Source: Pirellula sp. SH-Sr6A
Lineage (GTDB): Bacteria; Planctomycetota; Planctomycetia; Pirellulales; Pirellulaceae
NCBI RefSeq assembly: GCF_001610875.1
Contig: NZ_CP011272.1
Location: forward strand, 3,205,988-3,269,987
Direction: 5' to 3'
Length of the DNA: 64,000 nucleotides
Shown here: positions 9,192-17,649 of the stretch, in pieces
Layout: each line of letters opens with the position of its first letter
How positions within the stretch are numbered: position 1 is the stretch's first letter
Notes under the pieces: generated by a model
The model's input: only the letters and a program-made list of their open reading frames with translations
Told to the model about the DNA's origin: nothing
Databases searched by the model: none
Made by a program: the position numbers and the translations under genes

Positions 9192-11693
9192 TCATCCTAT
9201 CGTTTTGCGAAATGCAGTTTGAATGCGTCGTGTCGTAAGCCGAGTCCAAAGGGTTTGCAGTGCCTGTCGCTCGTAGCGATCCATAGTCGACGCCCCGCCG
9301 AAGCAAATACGATCCGATGCTCGAAAGAACTGAGTGAGCGCACTGCCCAGGCCCTCTCTCATCGAACTCAATTCCCGAAAGTGGGCCTTCGGCACCGTCC
9401 CATGGCGACGAGGATGTCCTGCCAGCCAAGCTCGCGTATCCAAAAGCCAAGCCGTCCATTCGATGCGAGCACGATCTCGTAACAACGGAAGGAACGGTGA
9501 TAAAACCAGAATTGCAGCCTCGAACACCATGCTTCGAGATACATAGATCAAAGAACCCAACAAACCCGTTGCCAACAGGCCGTACAGGATCCACCATCGG
9601 GCTTGATAGAGGCGGTACCGAAGGCTCGCTGTATACGAAGGCTCGTGGTAACCGGGGGTCGGTTCCAACGGAATCCAATAGCCATGCCCAGCGTGTATCT
9701 CGAGCCAAACATGGACATCGTTCGGCAGAATTGCAATGTCCTTCTCCGCTCCAAAAACGTTTTTGGAGCGAGCGTAGAAGCCCGTAACCAATCGCGTCTC
9801 ATACCCCAAATGCTCGAGCATCAGAGCGGTCGCTGTCGGAAAAAGATAGCTTGGTCCATGACCATTTTTCAAGAACCGATCCAAGGCCGAGGAAGAGATG
9901 TCCGAGACGGATCCTTTTTCCGTCTCTGTCCCCAAACGGAAATTCTCTCGCACCCCCTGAACAACACCTTGCACCTGATTCCAGCCGCGAGGATTTCGGC
10001 CTGCGTAGCGATGCGCCAAGCGGTGGATCGTCGACTTGCATTCCACGGGGAGATAGGTATGGGAGCGTCCTGGTGCACAGTTCTCGAGAAGGTCTTCTAC
10101 GCGTTCCAAGTCGATCCAGCTATGGATCAATCGGACAATCGTATAGTCCGGGACATGCTCTCGCCCGGGCATCGATAAGCAATCGTCCATGCCGTAATGA
10201 AAGAAGTCGGCTCGCGTGATATCGTCGATGCACCAAAGTTGTGTCCCTGATCGCGTAGGGATCACAGGAGAGCCGTAGCGTGTGAATCGGATCGCTTCGG
10301 GGACCGCGCCTACAAATGGACTGATGGAACTCTCCATCCTCTTGGTACCGGGTGCAAACCAAAGCTGACCATCGATCTCGACCTCCTTGGGCTCGACGCG
10401 GACTCCGTTGCGTTCGGTTGAAAGACTCGATTGCCAAACTTCCCCATCGAAGCGATCCAATCGTTCGACAGCTAGGTGGCTGTTCGCAGCCCCTTGCCAA
10501 AACATCACAGCATTGGATGCGATGTCTTCGGTTTTCGATCGTTGGTCGGGTACCTTTCGCTCGATGCTAAACTCACCACCCTTCGGGGATTGATTCGCTT
10601 CCGAAACATTCCCCTCTTGGTCTTGAATTTCGTTCGGGTTGAGTGCTTGTGTCTGTTCGACGCGATCCTTCTTTTTGACATCGCCGAATTCGTCGCTGAA
10701 CAAATCAAAGAGACTGGGTTTGTCCGAATCCAAAAACAGATCGGTGTCGACTGCGCCGAAGGACGATGGGCGACTGCGGGCGGCGACCAGTTGATCTCCA
10801 TTCCCTATTCCGCGCTGGGCTGAGGAGTCCTTTCCGCTCGTACCGCCACTAGTGGGCATGACCTCCGCTCGCAGCTTGCGAAGGACCGGAATACGATCAG
10901 CGATCAAGATCGCGCCCGTTCCGAAGGCGATGCAACCCAAGGATAGAAATGCCAGTCGCTGCCCCCAGCCGAATTGGATGTCGTAGGCTGCACTCTGTTC
11001 CACTTTCTCCCAATGGTTCGAGACCAACCACCACAAACAAACCGCTCCCCATGCGTAAGCAAACCAAGTTGTTGTAAGGTCGTCGCTGATAAACGTGGTG
11101 AACAGCGTTAGAAATCCGCTGCAAACGACCGAGAGCCCAAGCATTCGGGTTGTCGTGGCCATCAAACTACAAGCCACCGCACCCCATAACAAACTGCTCA
11201 ACATCACAATCTCAATGCCATTCCCATAACCGAGTCCCCGCGCGACTGGGTCGACTACCCACGGCATCACGACAGCGAACGTGACAAGGGCAGTCACTCC
11301 CTTTCTGTACCATTGCCAATGCGAGTCGGTCGACTGCTTCGTATCCAGCGAAGCACTGCGACACCATTCCCCTTGCGAATAACGACTCGCCAGTTTCTTG
11401 CGAATCCATACCGCCACCGCCAGCAAGCTTCCTCCAAGCACGGACTCGAGCACCATAATCCATGGGCTCTCGTACTCCCAGCGGCGCAAGGCGAGTATCC
11501 ATATCGCGATCAACGCCATCAGCACGACGCTGGCCCGACGCCCCTTTATTTGGTTTGATTGCAAGTCGCCGCGATCCTTGGATCGGCGTCGTACAAACTC
11601 CGTTTTGTTTGGCTTCGAGGAACCTTCTGCTCGCGACCCAAGCTCGCGATCTCCACTTGGGTGCAAAGTCTGGTCATGCTGAGCAAGATTCAC
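9192..11693 (-). CDS. Transglutaminase-like membrane protein with altered catalytic triad
   Basis: This 833-residue protein has several N-terminal membrane helices (about residues 55-270). A disordered segment (280-390), a long extracytoplasmic region and a transglutaminase core near 550-685 follow, then a further hydrophobic helix around 700-718. The core pattern G-x-C-x-x-F-A followed by A-L-L-L-R-x-x-G-I-x-x-R-V-V-x-G is matched by GPSYLF at 613-618 and ALMLEHLGYETRLVTGFY. The catalytic Cys is therefore Ser615. His661 (HVWLEI) is kept, and the third residue is Glu677 (LEPTPG) instead of Asp. The overall layout matches TgpA-like proteins that accompany DUF58 and MoxR. Its first 20 bp overlap the end of the DUF58 gene. 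Catalysis is doubtful; a binding or scaffolding role is possible. Confidence 0.82.
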   Translation of the reverse strand: MNLAQHDQTLHPSGDRELGSRAEGSSKPNKTEFVRRRSKDRGDLQSNQIKGRRASVVLMALIAIWILALRRWEYESPWIMVLESVLGGSLLAVAVWIRKKLASRYSQGEWCRSASLDTKQSTDSHWQWYRKGVTALVTFAVVMPWVVDPVARGLGYGNGIEIVMLSSLLWGAVACSLMATTTRMLGLSVVCSGFLTLFTTFISDDLTTTWFAYAWGAVCLWWLVSNHWEKVEQSAAYDIQFGWGQRLAFLSLGCIAFGTGAILIADRIPVLRKLRAEVMPTSGGTSGKDSSAQRGIGNGDQLVAARSRPSSFGAVDTDLFLDSDKPSLFDLFSDEFGDVKKKDRVEQTQALNPNEIQDQEGNVSEANQSPKGGEFSIERKVPDQRSKTEDIASNAVMFWQGAANSHLAVERLDRFDGEVWQSSLSTERNGVRVEPKEVEIDGQLWFAPGTKRMESSISPFVGAVPEAIRFTRYGSPVIPTRSGTQLWCIDDITRADFFHYGMDDCLSMPGREHVPDYTIVRLIHSWIDLERVEDLLENCAPGRSHTYLPVECKSTIHRLAHRYAGRNPRGWNQVQGVVQGVRENFRLGTETEKGSVSDISSSALDRFLKNGHGPSYLFPTATALMLEHLGYETRLVTGFYARSKNVFGAEKDIAILPNDVHVWLEIHAGHGYWIPLEPTPGYHEPSYTASLRYRLYQARWWILYGLLATGLLGSLIYVSRSMVFEAAILVLSPFLPLLRDRARIEWTAWLLDTRAWLAGHPRRHGTVPKAHFRELSSMREGLGSALTQFFRASDRICFGGASTMDRYERQALQTLWTRLTTRRIQTAFRKTIG

Positions 11694-13011
11694 GACTCAC
11701 CTCCATCAGAATGTGGTTAAACTGGCTCGCAATATCTTCGTCCAGATGGATGGTGCGCGTCTGGAATGCATCGACCGAGCGAAGCCCGGCGCAGCCTTGT
11801 TCTATTCGCACGTGGACCTGATGCGCACTGAGCGGCAATCCGTCCTCTCCCACAGCCGTGATGTTCCATCGATTGGCAATGCCAGGCTGTGGCGGCTTGG
11901 GCGAACGCGAGCCTTCTTTCCCATCACTGTCATCCACCGGAATTTCCGCGAGGAGGTCGAGACACCTTTCTCGAGCGTGAGAGCCCGTCGCAATCGATCG
12001 TTGCATACCATCGATGAACAACCGAAAAGGAACGTGATGGGCGACCAAGACATCGACCAAGCTAGCTGCAATGCGAACTCGCCATGCTAAATTCTCACGC
12101 CGATCCTCCTTGCCCCCGAGCGATGGCCCTGTCTCGATTCGCAGCTCCAACGTTTCGCGTTGCGGTCCTCCCCGTTCGCACACGATCCATTGATCCATCC
12201 GAGCGGATTGAACCCAGTGAATGCTCTTGAGGGAATCGCCGTGTCGAAAATCCCGAACGCCCAAAAAGTCGCCCGACGTACTAACGCGCTGCCCGAATCC
12301 GGAATCTGCCCGCTTGTCGCCGGTGACCTCCACGTCCCCTTGGACCGGAATCGCCATCGGCCAAACCGTGACTGGCTGCACGTTTTGGATTTCTCTTCGA
12401 GCGGTCCAAATACCGAATGGGAAGGAGCATGCTACGCGAGGCGTTCCCTTCGGATACCTTCCTCGGTATTCCGGAACATAAGGCACGCGGTACGATGCCT
12501 TGCTCCAAGCGGGAACACGAGCCAGGCCGACACGGTTGGGAGACGTTGCCCCCTCCTCGATCGCGCCATCGCCCTCGTCCCATCCTTCGATCATCAACCC
12601 CATCACTGGCAAAGGGAGTCGATTGGTGATCTTCAAGATCAAACTGCTCGCATCCGCCTCGCGAACCTCGGTGCATTGAGGTGCTAATTCACAGCGAATC
12701 GATCGAGTCGCGATCCAGGGAAACCCGAGACCCAATATCAGAACGGCAACGAGCCCCATCGCAACCGTCCACCCGAGCGGGCTCAGAAAAGCACCGACGA
12801 GAACACTGCAAACGGTTGCGAGAACAAACCAGCCCACAGGCTCTTTGAGCCAGTACACGTATCGATTCAAGCCAGGGCAGAAATCGTAGTTCGCCCATTG
12901 AGACCAATCCCATCCTCGAAGCTTGCTCGCTCGCATCGCGATATACCCAGCCCCGCTTGGCCTCTTCTTACCCAGTCGAGGGGGAAGAACCATAGCGTTA
13001 GAAAAAACCAT
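11674..13011 (-). CDS. DUF58 domain-containing membrane protein
   Basis: A 445-residue protein with a short cytosolic N-terminus and two adjacent membrane helices (about residues 58-100). The DUF58 signature GDFLGVRDFRHGDSLKSIHW lies near residues 245-265 and is the region that defines the family. The C-terminal part has the alpha/beta pattern of a degenerate vWA fold. Neighbours on the same strand are the transglutaminase-like gene, overlapping by 20 bp, and MoxR. Together they form the widespread DUF58-transglutaminase-MoxR cluster, usually linked to envelope stress or assembly. An alternative start at the internal Met26 is possible; I kept the ATG at 13011. Confidence 0.88.
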   Translation of the reverse strand: MVFSNAMVLPPRLGKKRPSGAGYIAMRASKLRGWDWSQWANYDFCPGLNRYVYWLKEPVGWFVLATVCSVLVGAFLSPLGWTVAMGLVAVLILGLGFPWIATRSIRCELAPQCTEVREADASSLILKITNRLPLPVMGLMIEGWDEGDGAIEEGATSPNRVGLARVPAWSKASYRVPYVPEYRGRYPKGTPRVACSFPFGIWTARREIQNVQPVTVWPMAIPVQGDVEVTGDKRADSGFGQRVSTSGDFLGVRDFRHGDSLKSIHWVQSARMDQWIVCERGGPQRETLELRIETGPSLGGKEDRRENLAWRVRIAASLVDVLVAHHVPFRLFIDGMQRSIATGSHARERCLDLLAEIPVDDSDGKEGSRSPKPPQPGIANRWNITAVGEDGLPLSAHQVHVRIEQGCAGLRSVDAFQTRTIHLDEDIASQFNHILMEVSRESCSA

Positions 13012-13156
13012 CGATCTGAAAAGTCCAGAGTACGATGCCCTAGCAGCCGAAGCGAGCGTCTCCTAGGCGTGCCAACAGTATGGTATGCACACTGGCAGGG
13101 CACCATCCACCGATGGACTCATGCTGGAAACAATCTTGAGAAGCGACTCGCGCGAC

Positions 13157-13678
13157 CTAAGAGCAGGTGGCGATGGCGGGAGGGGCGCGCGTGCGGAGCA
13201 GAGAAAAGGAGAGACAATCGGCCGAGTCCGCACGGAAGTCGATCGTGAAGAGATAATTCGCAAAGCCATCCAATGCGATGGACGCCGCTACGACTTGGCT
13301 CTGGGCTTGATGCAAACAGATGGCACAAAGCCCGCAATCCTCCGATACCCCTGACCATCCATCGCCAAGTCTGTTGGCATCGGAGTCCGACCGCGACGGA
13401 TGAAGGTTCTCGAACCGATGCTCGTGTGTCTCGGCACCTTTTCGATAGGGGGATTCGCGATGGCAGCAGCAGTGGTTCGCTGTCGTCTTACCCGAGCTAG
13501 CGCTAGCTTCGTGACAATCTCCATGGGAATCCGACGGAGCGCACGTGTTCCCTGCGCCTGGCGCATCGACGTGCGAGCAAGAACGATCGTGATGGTGCCA
13601 ATGCGGCCCAATCGCAGAGGGTACTCCATAAATAAGGAGGACCAAGATCGTTAGAAAGCGGTTTGAAAACACAAACAA
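13157..13678 (-). CDS. Exported Cys/His-rich small protein, possible metal binder
   Basis: The 173-residue protein begins with a clear signal sequence or membrane anchor (RFLTILVLLIYGVPSAIG). The mature part is unusually rich in His and Cys: HWHHHDRSCSH, a HCCCHRES block, HEHRFENLH and a CGLCAICLHQAQ motif near residue 115. The last resembles short CxxCxxC motifs seen in uncharacterised planctomycete proteins. Such composition suggests binding of zinc or copper, but no known fold is recognised. It lies 145 bp upstream of the DUF58 gene on the same strand and may head that gene run, which ends with a permease of a metal-export-like family. Confidence 0.65.
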   Translation of the reverse strand: MFVFSNRFLTILVLLIYGVPSAIGPHWHHHDRSCSHVDAPGAGNTCAPSDSHGDCHEASASSGKTTANHCCCHRESPYRKGAETHEHRFENLHPSRSDSDANRLGDGWSGVSEDCGLCAICLHQAQSQVVAASIALDGFANYLFTIDFRADSADCLSFSLLRTRAPPAIATCS

Positions 13679-13766
13679 GGCCCTAGAAGATTCCGAATCG
13701 TCTCCGTTCCACTCTATTCGTCTTGGGAAGGGCCGTCAACGATGCAGTGGAAATCTTGTTGGTGAA

Positions 13767-15182
13767 CTACGAGGGATCCTCGATCGAGTTCATCACCGCC
13801 CAGGTGGGCAAGTGATTATTCCAGCGATTGCTCACTCCCTTTACCCAGCCCATGGGGCAATTCCGCCAGCGGGCCACCCGCCATCCGTCTCCTTCGGCCT
13901 CCACCCGCCTCGCGACAGAGCCAGCGCCAGCATCCAGGTCGGGCGAGTCACCTCGAAGCGGAACCACTTCCCCTCGCAGATAGACGCTTGCCCGGTCCGA
14001 ATCTAGCTCGACCCATTGTTTTGGCTGGAACCAGGTGGGACGCAACATGGCCAAGGCATGCGAGGGTAACCAACGCGTCCCTTTTCGAAACGCGGCGGTC
14101 ATCGGTGTTCCCAACCAATGAAAACGGTCCAGCAGTCGCCAAACATCAGGAGAAGCCAACGACAGCTCGCCATTCCAAAGCCGAAACTCCAAGTCTCCCG
14201 ATAGGTCTCCCACAGGGGCGATGGACTGAAGCAGGTCGCGCTCTTCCTTGGGATGACCTCGAAGCCCCTTACCTTTGGCAAATCGCTTTCCTCCGCCGCT
14301 GCTCCCCTCCTCCTCCCATTCCGGTGCGGAGTCTTTCAATACTAGCCCACCTGCAAAGCCTCCTGCGCATCGGTCGCGGTGGGGCCAGAGGCGATAGCAC
14401 CCCTTCGCGAGAGGAGATTGCCACGCACCAAGCCCTTGCGATTCGATCGGTTCGAATCTGTCTGGCCAGTTCGTTGCCAGTCTTGAAATCTGCTCTTCGT
14501 CTTCCTCTAGGGCAAAGGTGCAAGTCGAGTAGATCAACCTCCCCCCGGGTTTCAACATACGGACCGCAGCATCGAGGATTCGGTTTTGACGCTTGGCACT
14601 ATGTAGGATTTGTTTTTGCGACCAAGCGCTTTCGTCTCGTTTGTCGCGCGCGACCAGCATCTGTCCGCTGCAAGGGGCGTCGACAAGGACAGCATCGAAG
14701 CGCCCCGACAAGGCCTGGGACAGATCCTCGGGATCTTGATTGGCGACGATGTAGTTGGCGTGTCCCGTTCGAGCCAGCATGTAGTGGAGTGAATCCAGCC
14801 TGCTGCGTATTGTCTCATTGGCGACGAGCACGCCGATCCCCTGCATCGCTTCGAGAATCGCGGATGCCTTCCCACCCGGTGCGGCACAAAGATCCAAAAT
14901 CCATTCGCCGGGTTTGGGATCGAGCAGGGCGACGGGCAAAAGGGAGCCAGCGTCTTGGATGTAATAGTCCGCGATGCCGTAATTCAAAAAGGTCGCGGGT
15001 CGCATTTGGGAGTCGCGGAGCCATCGGCCACGTGCGTACCAAGGGACTGGTTCGGTCTCGAACGGTAGTCCTTCCCCGATTCGGTCATCGCGTACTCGAA
15101 TCGCGCGCGACGGACAGAGTTGCCGAGCGCTATGAAACAATTCGTGCTCGCCCTGGGGGAGCACTGGGGCCAATTCGATCAA
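13767..15182 (-). CDS. RNA (cytosine-C5-)-methyltransferase, NOL1/NOP2/Sun family (RsmB/RsmF-like)
   Basis: SAM-dependent m5C methyltransferase acting on rRNA or tRNA. The SAM-binding motif I is ILDLCAAPGGKAS (95-107). Motif IV is DAPCSG with Cys171 and motif VI is YSTCTF with Cys221, the releasing and nucleophilic cysteines of the family. The C-terminal 200 residues form an extra domain like that of E. coli RsmF/YebU, so RsmF-type 16S rRNA methylation is the best guess. The length of 471 residues also matches RsmF. Its ATG overlaps the stop of the upstream TPR gene by 4 bp (15179-15182). The exact target base is not determinable here. Confidence 0.88.
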   Translation of the reverse strand: MIELAPVLPQGEHELFHSARQLCPSRAIRVRDDRIGEGLPFETEPVPWYARGRWLRDSQMRPATFLNYGIADYYIQDAGSLLPVALLDPKPGEWILDLCAAPGGKASAILEAMQGIGVLVANETIRSRLDSLHYMLARTGHANYIVANQDPEDLSQALSGRFDAVLVDAPCSGQMLVARDKRDESAWSQKQILHSAKRQNRILDAAVRMLKPGGRLIYSTCTFALEEDEEQISRLATNWPDRFEPIESQGLGAWQSPLAKGCYRLWPHRDRCAGGFAGGLVLKDSAPEWEEEGSSGGGKRFAKGKGLRGHPKEERDLLQSIAPVGDLSGDLEFRLWNGELSLASPDVWRLLDRFHWLGTPMTAAFRKGTRWLPSHALAMLRPTWFQPKQWVELDSDRASVYLRGEVVPLRGDSPDLDAGAGSVARRVEAEGDGWRVARWRNCPMGWVKGVSNRWNNHLPTWAVMNSIEDPS

Positions 15183-17077
15183 GTTCCCGTTCCCGAGGGG
15201 AGTGGAATAGCTGCTTTCGGCTTCGCTTCGGACTTCACTTCCGGCTTAGCTTCTTGCTTTTCTCGCCAAGGTTTCTTGTCGCGGTAACTCTTCAGCTCTT
15301 CCTCCAGTTGCTCAAGCTGTTCGTTCCCATCTTTGCGCCCGAGTTCGACTGCTTTCTCGGAGAACTCGATCGCCTTTTCGAAGTTGCCTTGTTCGGCGTA
15401 GGCTGCAGCTAGGGTGCTGAGGATGTGAGCTTGGCTGTACTTGGTGAGCTCGCAGGCTTGGAGGCCGAGTTCGAGCGATCGGTTGCCATCGCGTACGTCG
15501 TCGAGAGGGCTGGTTGCGAGAAGCCAGGACAGATTGTTGAGCAATGAAGAACGAATTTCGCTGCTCACCGCCTCGGGCATCAGATTGAGGGCCTTTTCGT
15601 AGGCGATCACGGCGTCCGCATGCTCACCTTGGCTCAATAGAATCTCCCCTTGCAACCGATGAGCTTGCCAGTTGGCATCGTTAGCCTGAATGACTTGATC
15701 CAGGATGCGGAGGGCTTGGCTGTGTCGGTTGCTTTGCCAAAAGACCAAACCAAGTTTCATGAGCAACTCTTCGCGTTGCGGCGTCCCGGCAGGAACGCGC
15801 GCGATCAAGGATCGGTAGTCGCTTATCGCAGCGTCAAACTCTTCCGTCGCAGCAGCGATGTCGGCGCGAAGCAGAATCGCATCCGCATTTTGCTCGTCGA
15901 GGTCCAAGATCGCTTGGATGTCTTTTTTCGCCCCCTCCATGTTGTCCATTTCCACCGACAATCGAGCCCGCAGGAGCATCGACGGAATATTGTCTTTGGC
16001 AAGTTCCAGAGATGCGTCGAGATCCGCTTTGGCAAGCTCTTTATTTCCCGCGACTTGATGGAGCAGCGATCGCTGTCGGAGCAATCCCGCTTTCACTTCA
16101 TCGCTGGTGCTCTGGTCGATGGATTGCGTGCTGAATGCCATCGCCTCCTCGGACTTGCCAAGTCTCAGAAGGACGCTGATCTTGCTTAGCAAAAACTCCA
16201 AAGCATCGGGGTTGTACTCCAAAGCCATATCGAGAACAGCGAGGAGTCTGTCGAACTTTTGTTGGCTTTCCAACAGTGCAAGGAGTTGTTTGACGATGTT
16301 GGGGTCGGCAGGATTGGTTTCGACTGCCTTTTCCATATCGGCAACTTGCGACGCGGGCTCATCCTGAAGGGTTGCGCGAGTGATATAGAGTTTGGCTAGA
16401 TTCTCGCGAAACGCGGCGCTCTTGGCGTTCCGTTCCAATCGGGGCTCCATTTCGGCGATCCCGGCATTGATCACATCCAGTGCCTCACCAAATTCTTGGC
16501 GATCGCGAAGGATCGCTACCTTGATCAAGTACGATTCTACTAACCCGGGATCCAGTTCGATGGAGCGAGTAAGATCGTCGAGAAGCTCTCCAAGCAATTT
16601 GCTCACGGTCGCGCGATTGCGTGGGCCCTGCATCAATTGACGCATCGAAATTTCAACGCGTTGCTTGTAGGCGGATGCGAGGAATACCTTGGCAGATTCT
16701 TCGCTGCCAGCGCTCAATCCCTTTTTGATCGCCGAGTCGATCAGTTCGATGACTTCGTTCAATTGTTCCAATGTTTGAACGTTGAGACGAAGTTGGATGG
16801 CTTTATCAAAATCCGCCTCCCCTGGCTTTTGCTCGGGAATGACGACTTGCGGTGGCTTTTTCGTTTCCGTTTCCTGGCCGATCACCGTGGCGTGCGACGA
16901 GAGCAGCATGGCTGGCGGGAACCACAGGCCGATTGCTAGAAGGGCCGCGAATCGCGTGCGCGCAATCGGACGAGACGTGATTGCATCGGGAATGGTTCGG
17001 AGGGATCGTTGCATGGTGGGTCTATCTCTAGCGATTCGATTGTTCGATCGAGCGGAGGGGGACGATGCCGTGGTCAT
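15179..17077 (-). CDS. Exported tetratricopeptide-repeat protein
   Basis: A 632-residue protein made largely of TPR helices from about residue 90 to 600, for example ALDVINAGIAEMEPRL, AISDYRSLIARVPAGTP and ADAVIAYEKALNLMPEA. A hydrophobic segment near residues 44-62 (FAALLAIGLWFPPAMLL) precedes VIGQE and looks like a signal peptide. The ATG at 17014 (Met22) would give a more usual signal length than the ATG at 17077, and I cannot decide between them. The C-terminus is Lys/Glu/Pro-rich and low complexity. The stop overlaps the methyltransferase start by 4 bp. TPR proteins mediate protein interactions; no partner is evident. Confidence 0.85.
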   Translation of the reverse strand: MTTASSPSARSNNRIARDRPTMQRSLRTIPDAITSRPIARTRFAALLAIGLWFPPAMLLSSHATVIGQETETKKPPQVVIPEQKPGEADFDKAIQLRLNVQTLEQLNEVIELIDSAIKKGLSAGSEESAKVFLASAYKQRVEISMRQLMQGPRNRATVSKLLGELLDDLTRSIELDPGLVESYLIKVAILRDRQEFGEALDVINAGIAEMEPRLERNAKSAAFRENLAKLYITRATLQDEPASQVADMEKAVETNPADPNIVKQLLALLESQQKFDRLLAVLDMALEYNPDALEFLLSKISVLLRLGKSEEAMAFSTQSIDQSTSDEVKAGLLRQRSLLHQVAGNKELAKADLDASLELAKDNIPSMLLRARLSVEMDNMEGAKKDIQAILDLDEQNADAILLRADIAAATEEFDAAISDYRSLIARVPAGTPQREELLMKLGLVFWQSNRHSQALRILDQVIQANDANWQAHRLQGEILLSQGEHADAVIAYEKALNLMPEAVSSEIRSSLLNNLSWLLATSPLDDVRDGNRSLELGLQACELTKYSQAHILSTLAAAYAEQGNFEKAIEFSEKAVELGRKDGNEQLEQLEEELKSYRDKKPWREKQEAKPEVKSEAKPKAAIPLPSGTGT

Positions 17078-17133
17078 CTTTCACTGGTTTGTATTGTACT
17101 GGTTCGGCACCTGGCAGTCCTAGCTCGATTCCA

Positions 17134-17649
17134 TCACTCTTCGGCAAAACTACGAGGGACCTTGGACATCGGATCGGGCCATTGGCAAACCCAGTGCCCA
17201 CCTGCTTCCATCCAAACCTCGATTCGTCTAGCTGATGCGAGTCGGCGCGGTTCGTTGTAGAAATAAGTCCAGGTCATCACCGTTTGGGAAGGAGGTTCGC
17301 AACCCGCACCGGAAGAGGCAGGGTCTGCGAGGGTCTCTACCTGGATCACTCGCCGAACGTACTCCCCCATGTTCTTGACCGGATCGAACCCCTCGATCCG
17401 ATCGAGTACAACCAAAGTCTCCTGCAGATCCTCGGGATGGAATCGCCAGACTTCCCCCAGCACCAAATTGTCGCCCTCCACCAAGCCCGGATAGGACCCC
17501 AGATCGTAGAGTGTCCCAACGGCGATAGCGGGGGTGATGGAAATCGCAGGTCGAGGCCAAAGACTTCCCCGCAATTGCTCCCGTTTCAAGGTGCCATAGA
17601 CGAAGATCGCAAGGGGTTCCGCTTCCTCATAGGGTCTTGGGTCCATCAT
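17134..17649 (-). CDS. Gamma-glutamylcyclotransferase-like (AIG2/GGCT fold) protein
   Basis: The 171-residue product begins MMDPRPYEEAEPLAIFVYGTLKREQL. YGTL is the substrate-loop signature of the GGCT-like family, followed by a G-x-L-Y-D-L-G-x-Y-P-G-L block and LGEVWRF with a conserved Glu, then LDRIEGFDP. Family members release 5-oxoproline from gamma-glutamyl amino acids or act on similar amides. I set the start at 17649 because this ATG overlaps the stop of the upstream lipoprotein gene by 4 bp; earlier in-frame codons lie inside that gene. The last third (about 115-171) is less conserved. Substrate is unknown. Confidence 0.82.
   Translation of the reverse strand: MMDPRPYEEAEPLAIFVYGTLKREQLRGSLWPRPAISITPAIAVGTLYDLGSYPGLVEGDNLVLGEVWRFHPEDLQETLVVLDRIEGFDPVKNMGEYVRRVIQVETLADPASSGAGCEPPSQTVMTWTYFYNEPRRLASARRIEVWMEAGGHWVCQWPDPMSKVPRSFAEE

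Noticed and set aside
13988-15412. Plus-strand frame of 474 codons opposite the RNA methyltransferase and TPR genes
   Set aside because: Antisense shadow; composition is Arg/Ser/Pro-rich without domain patterns.
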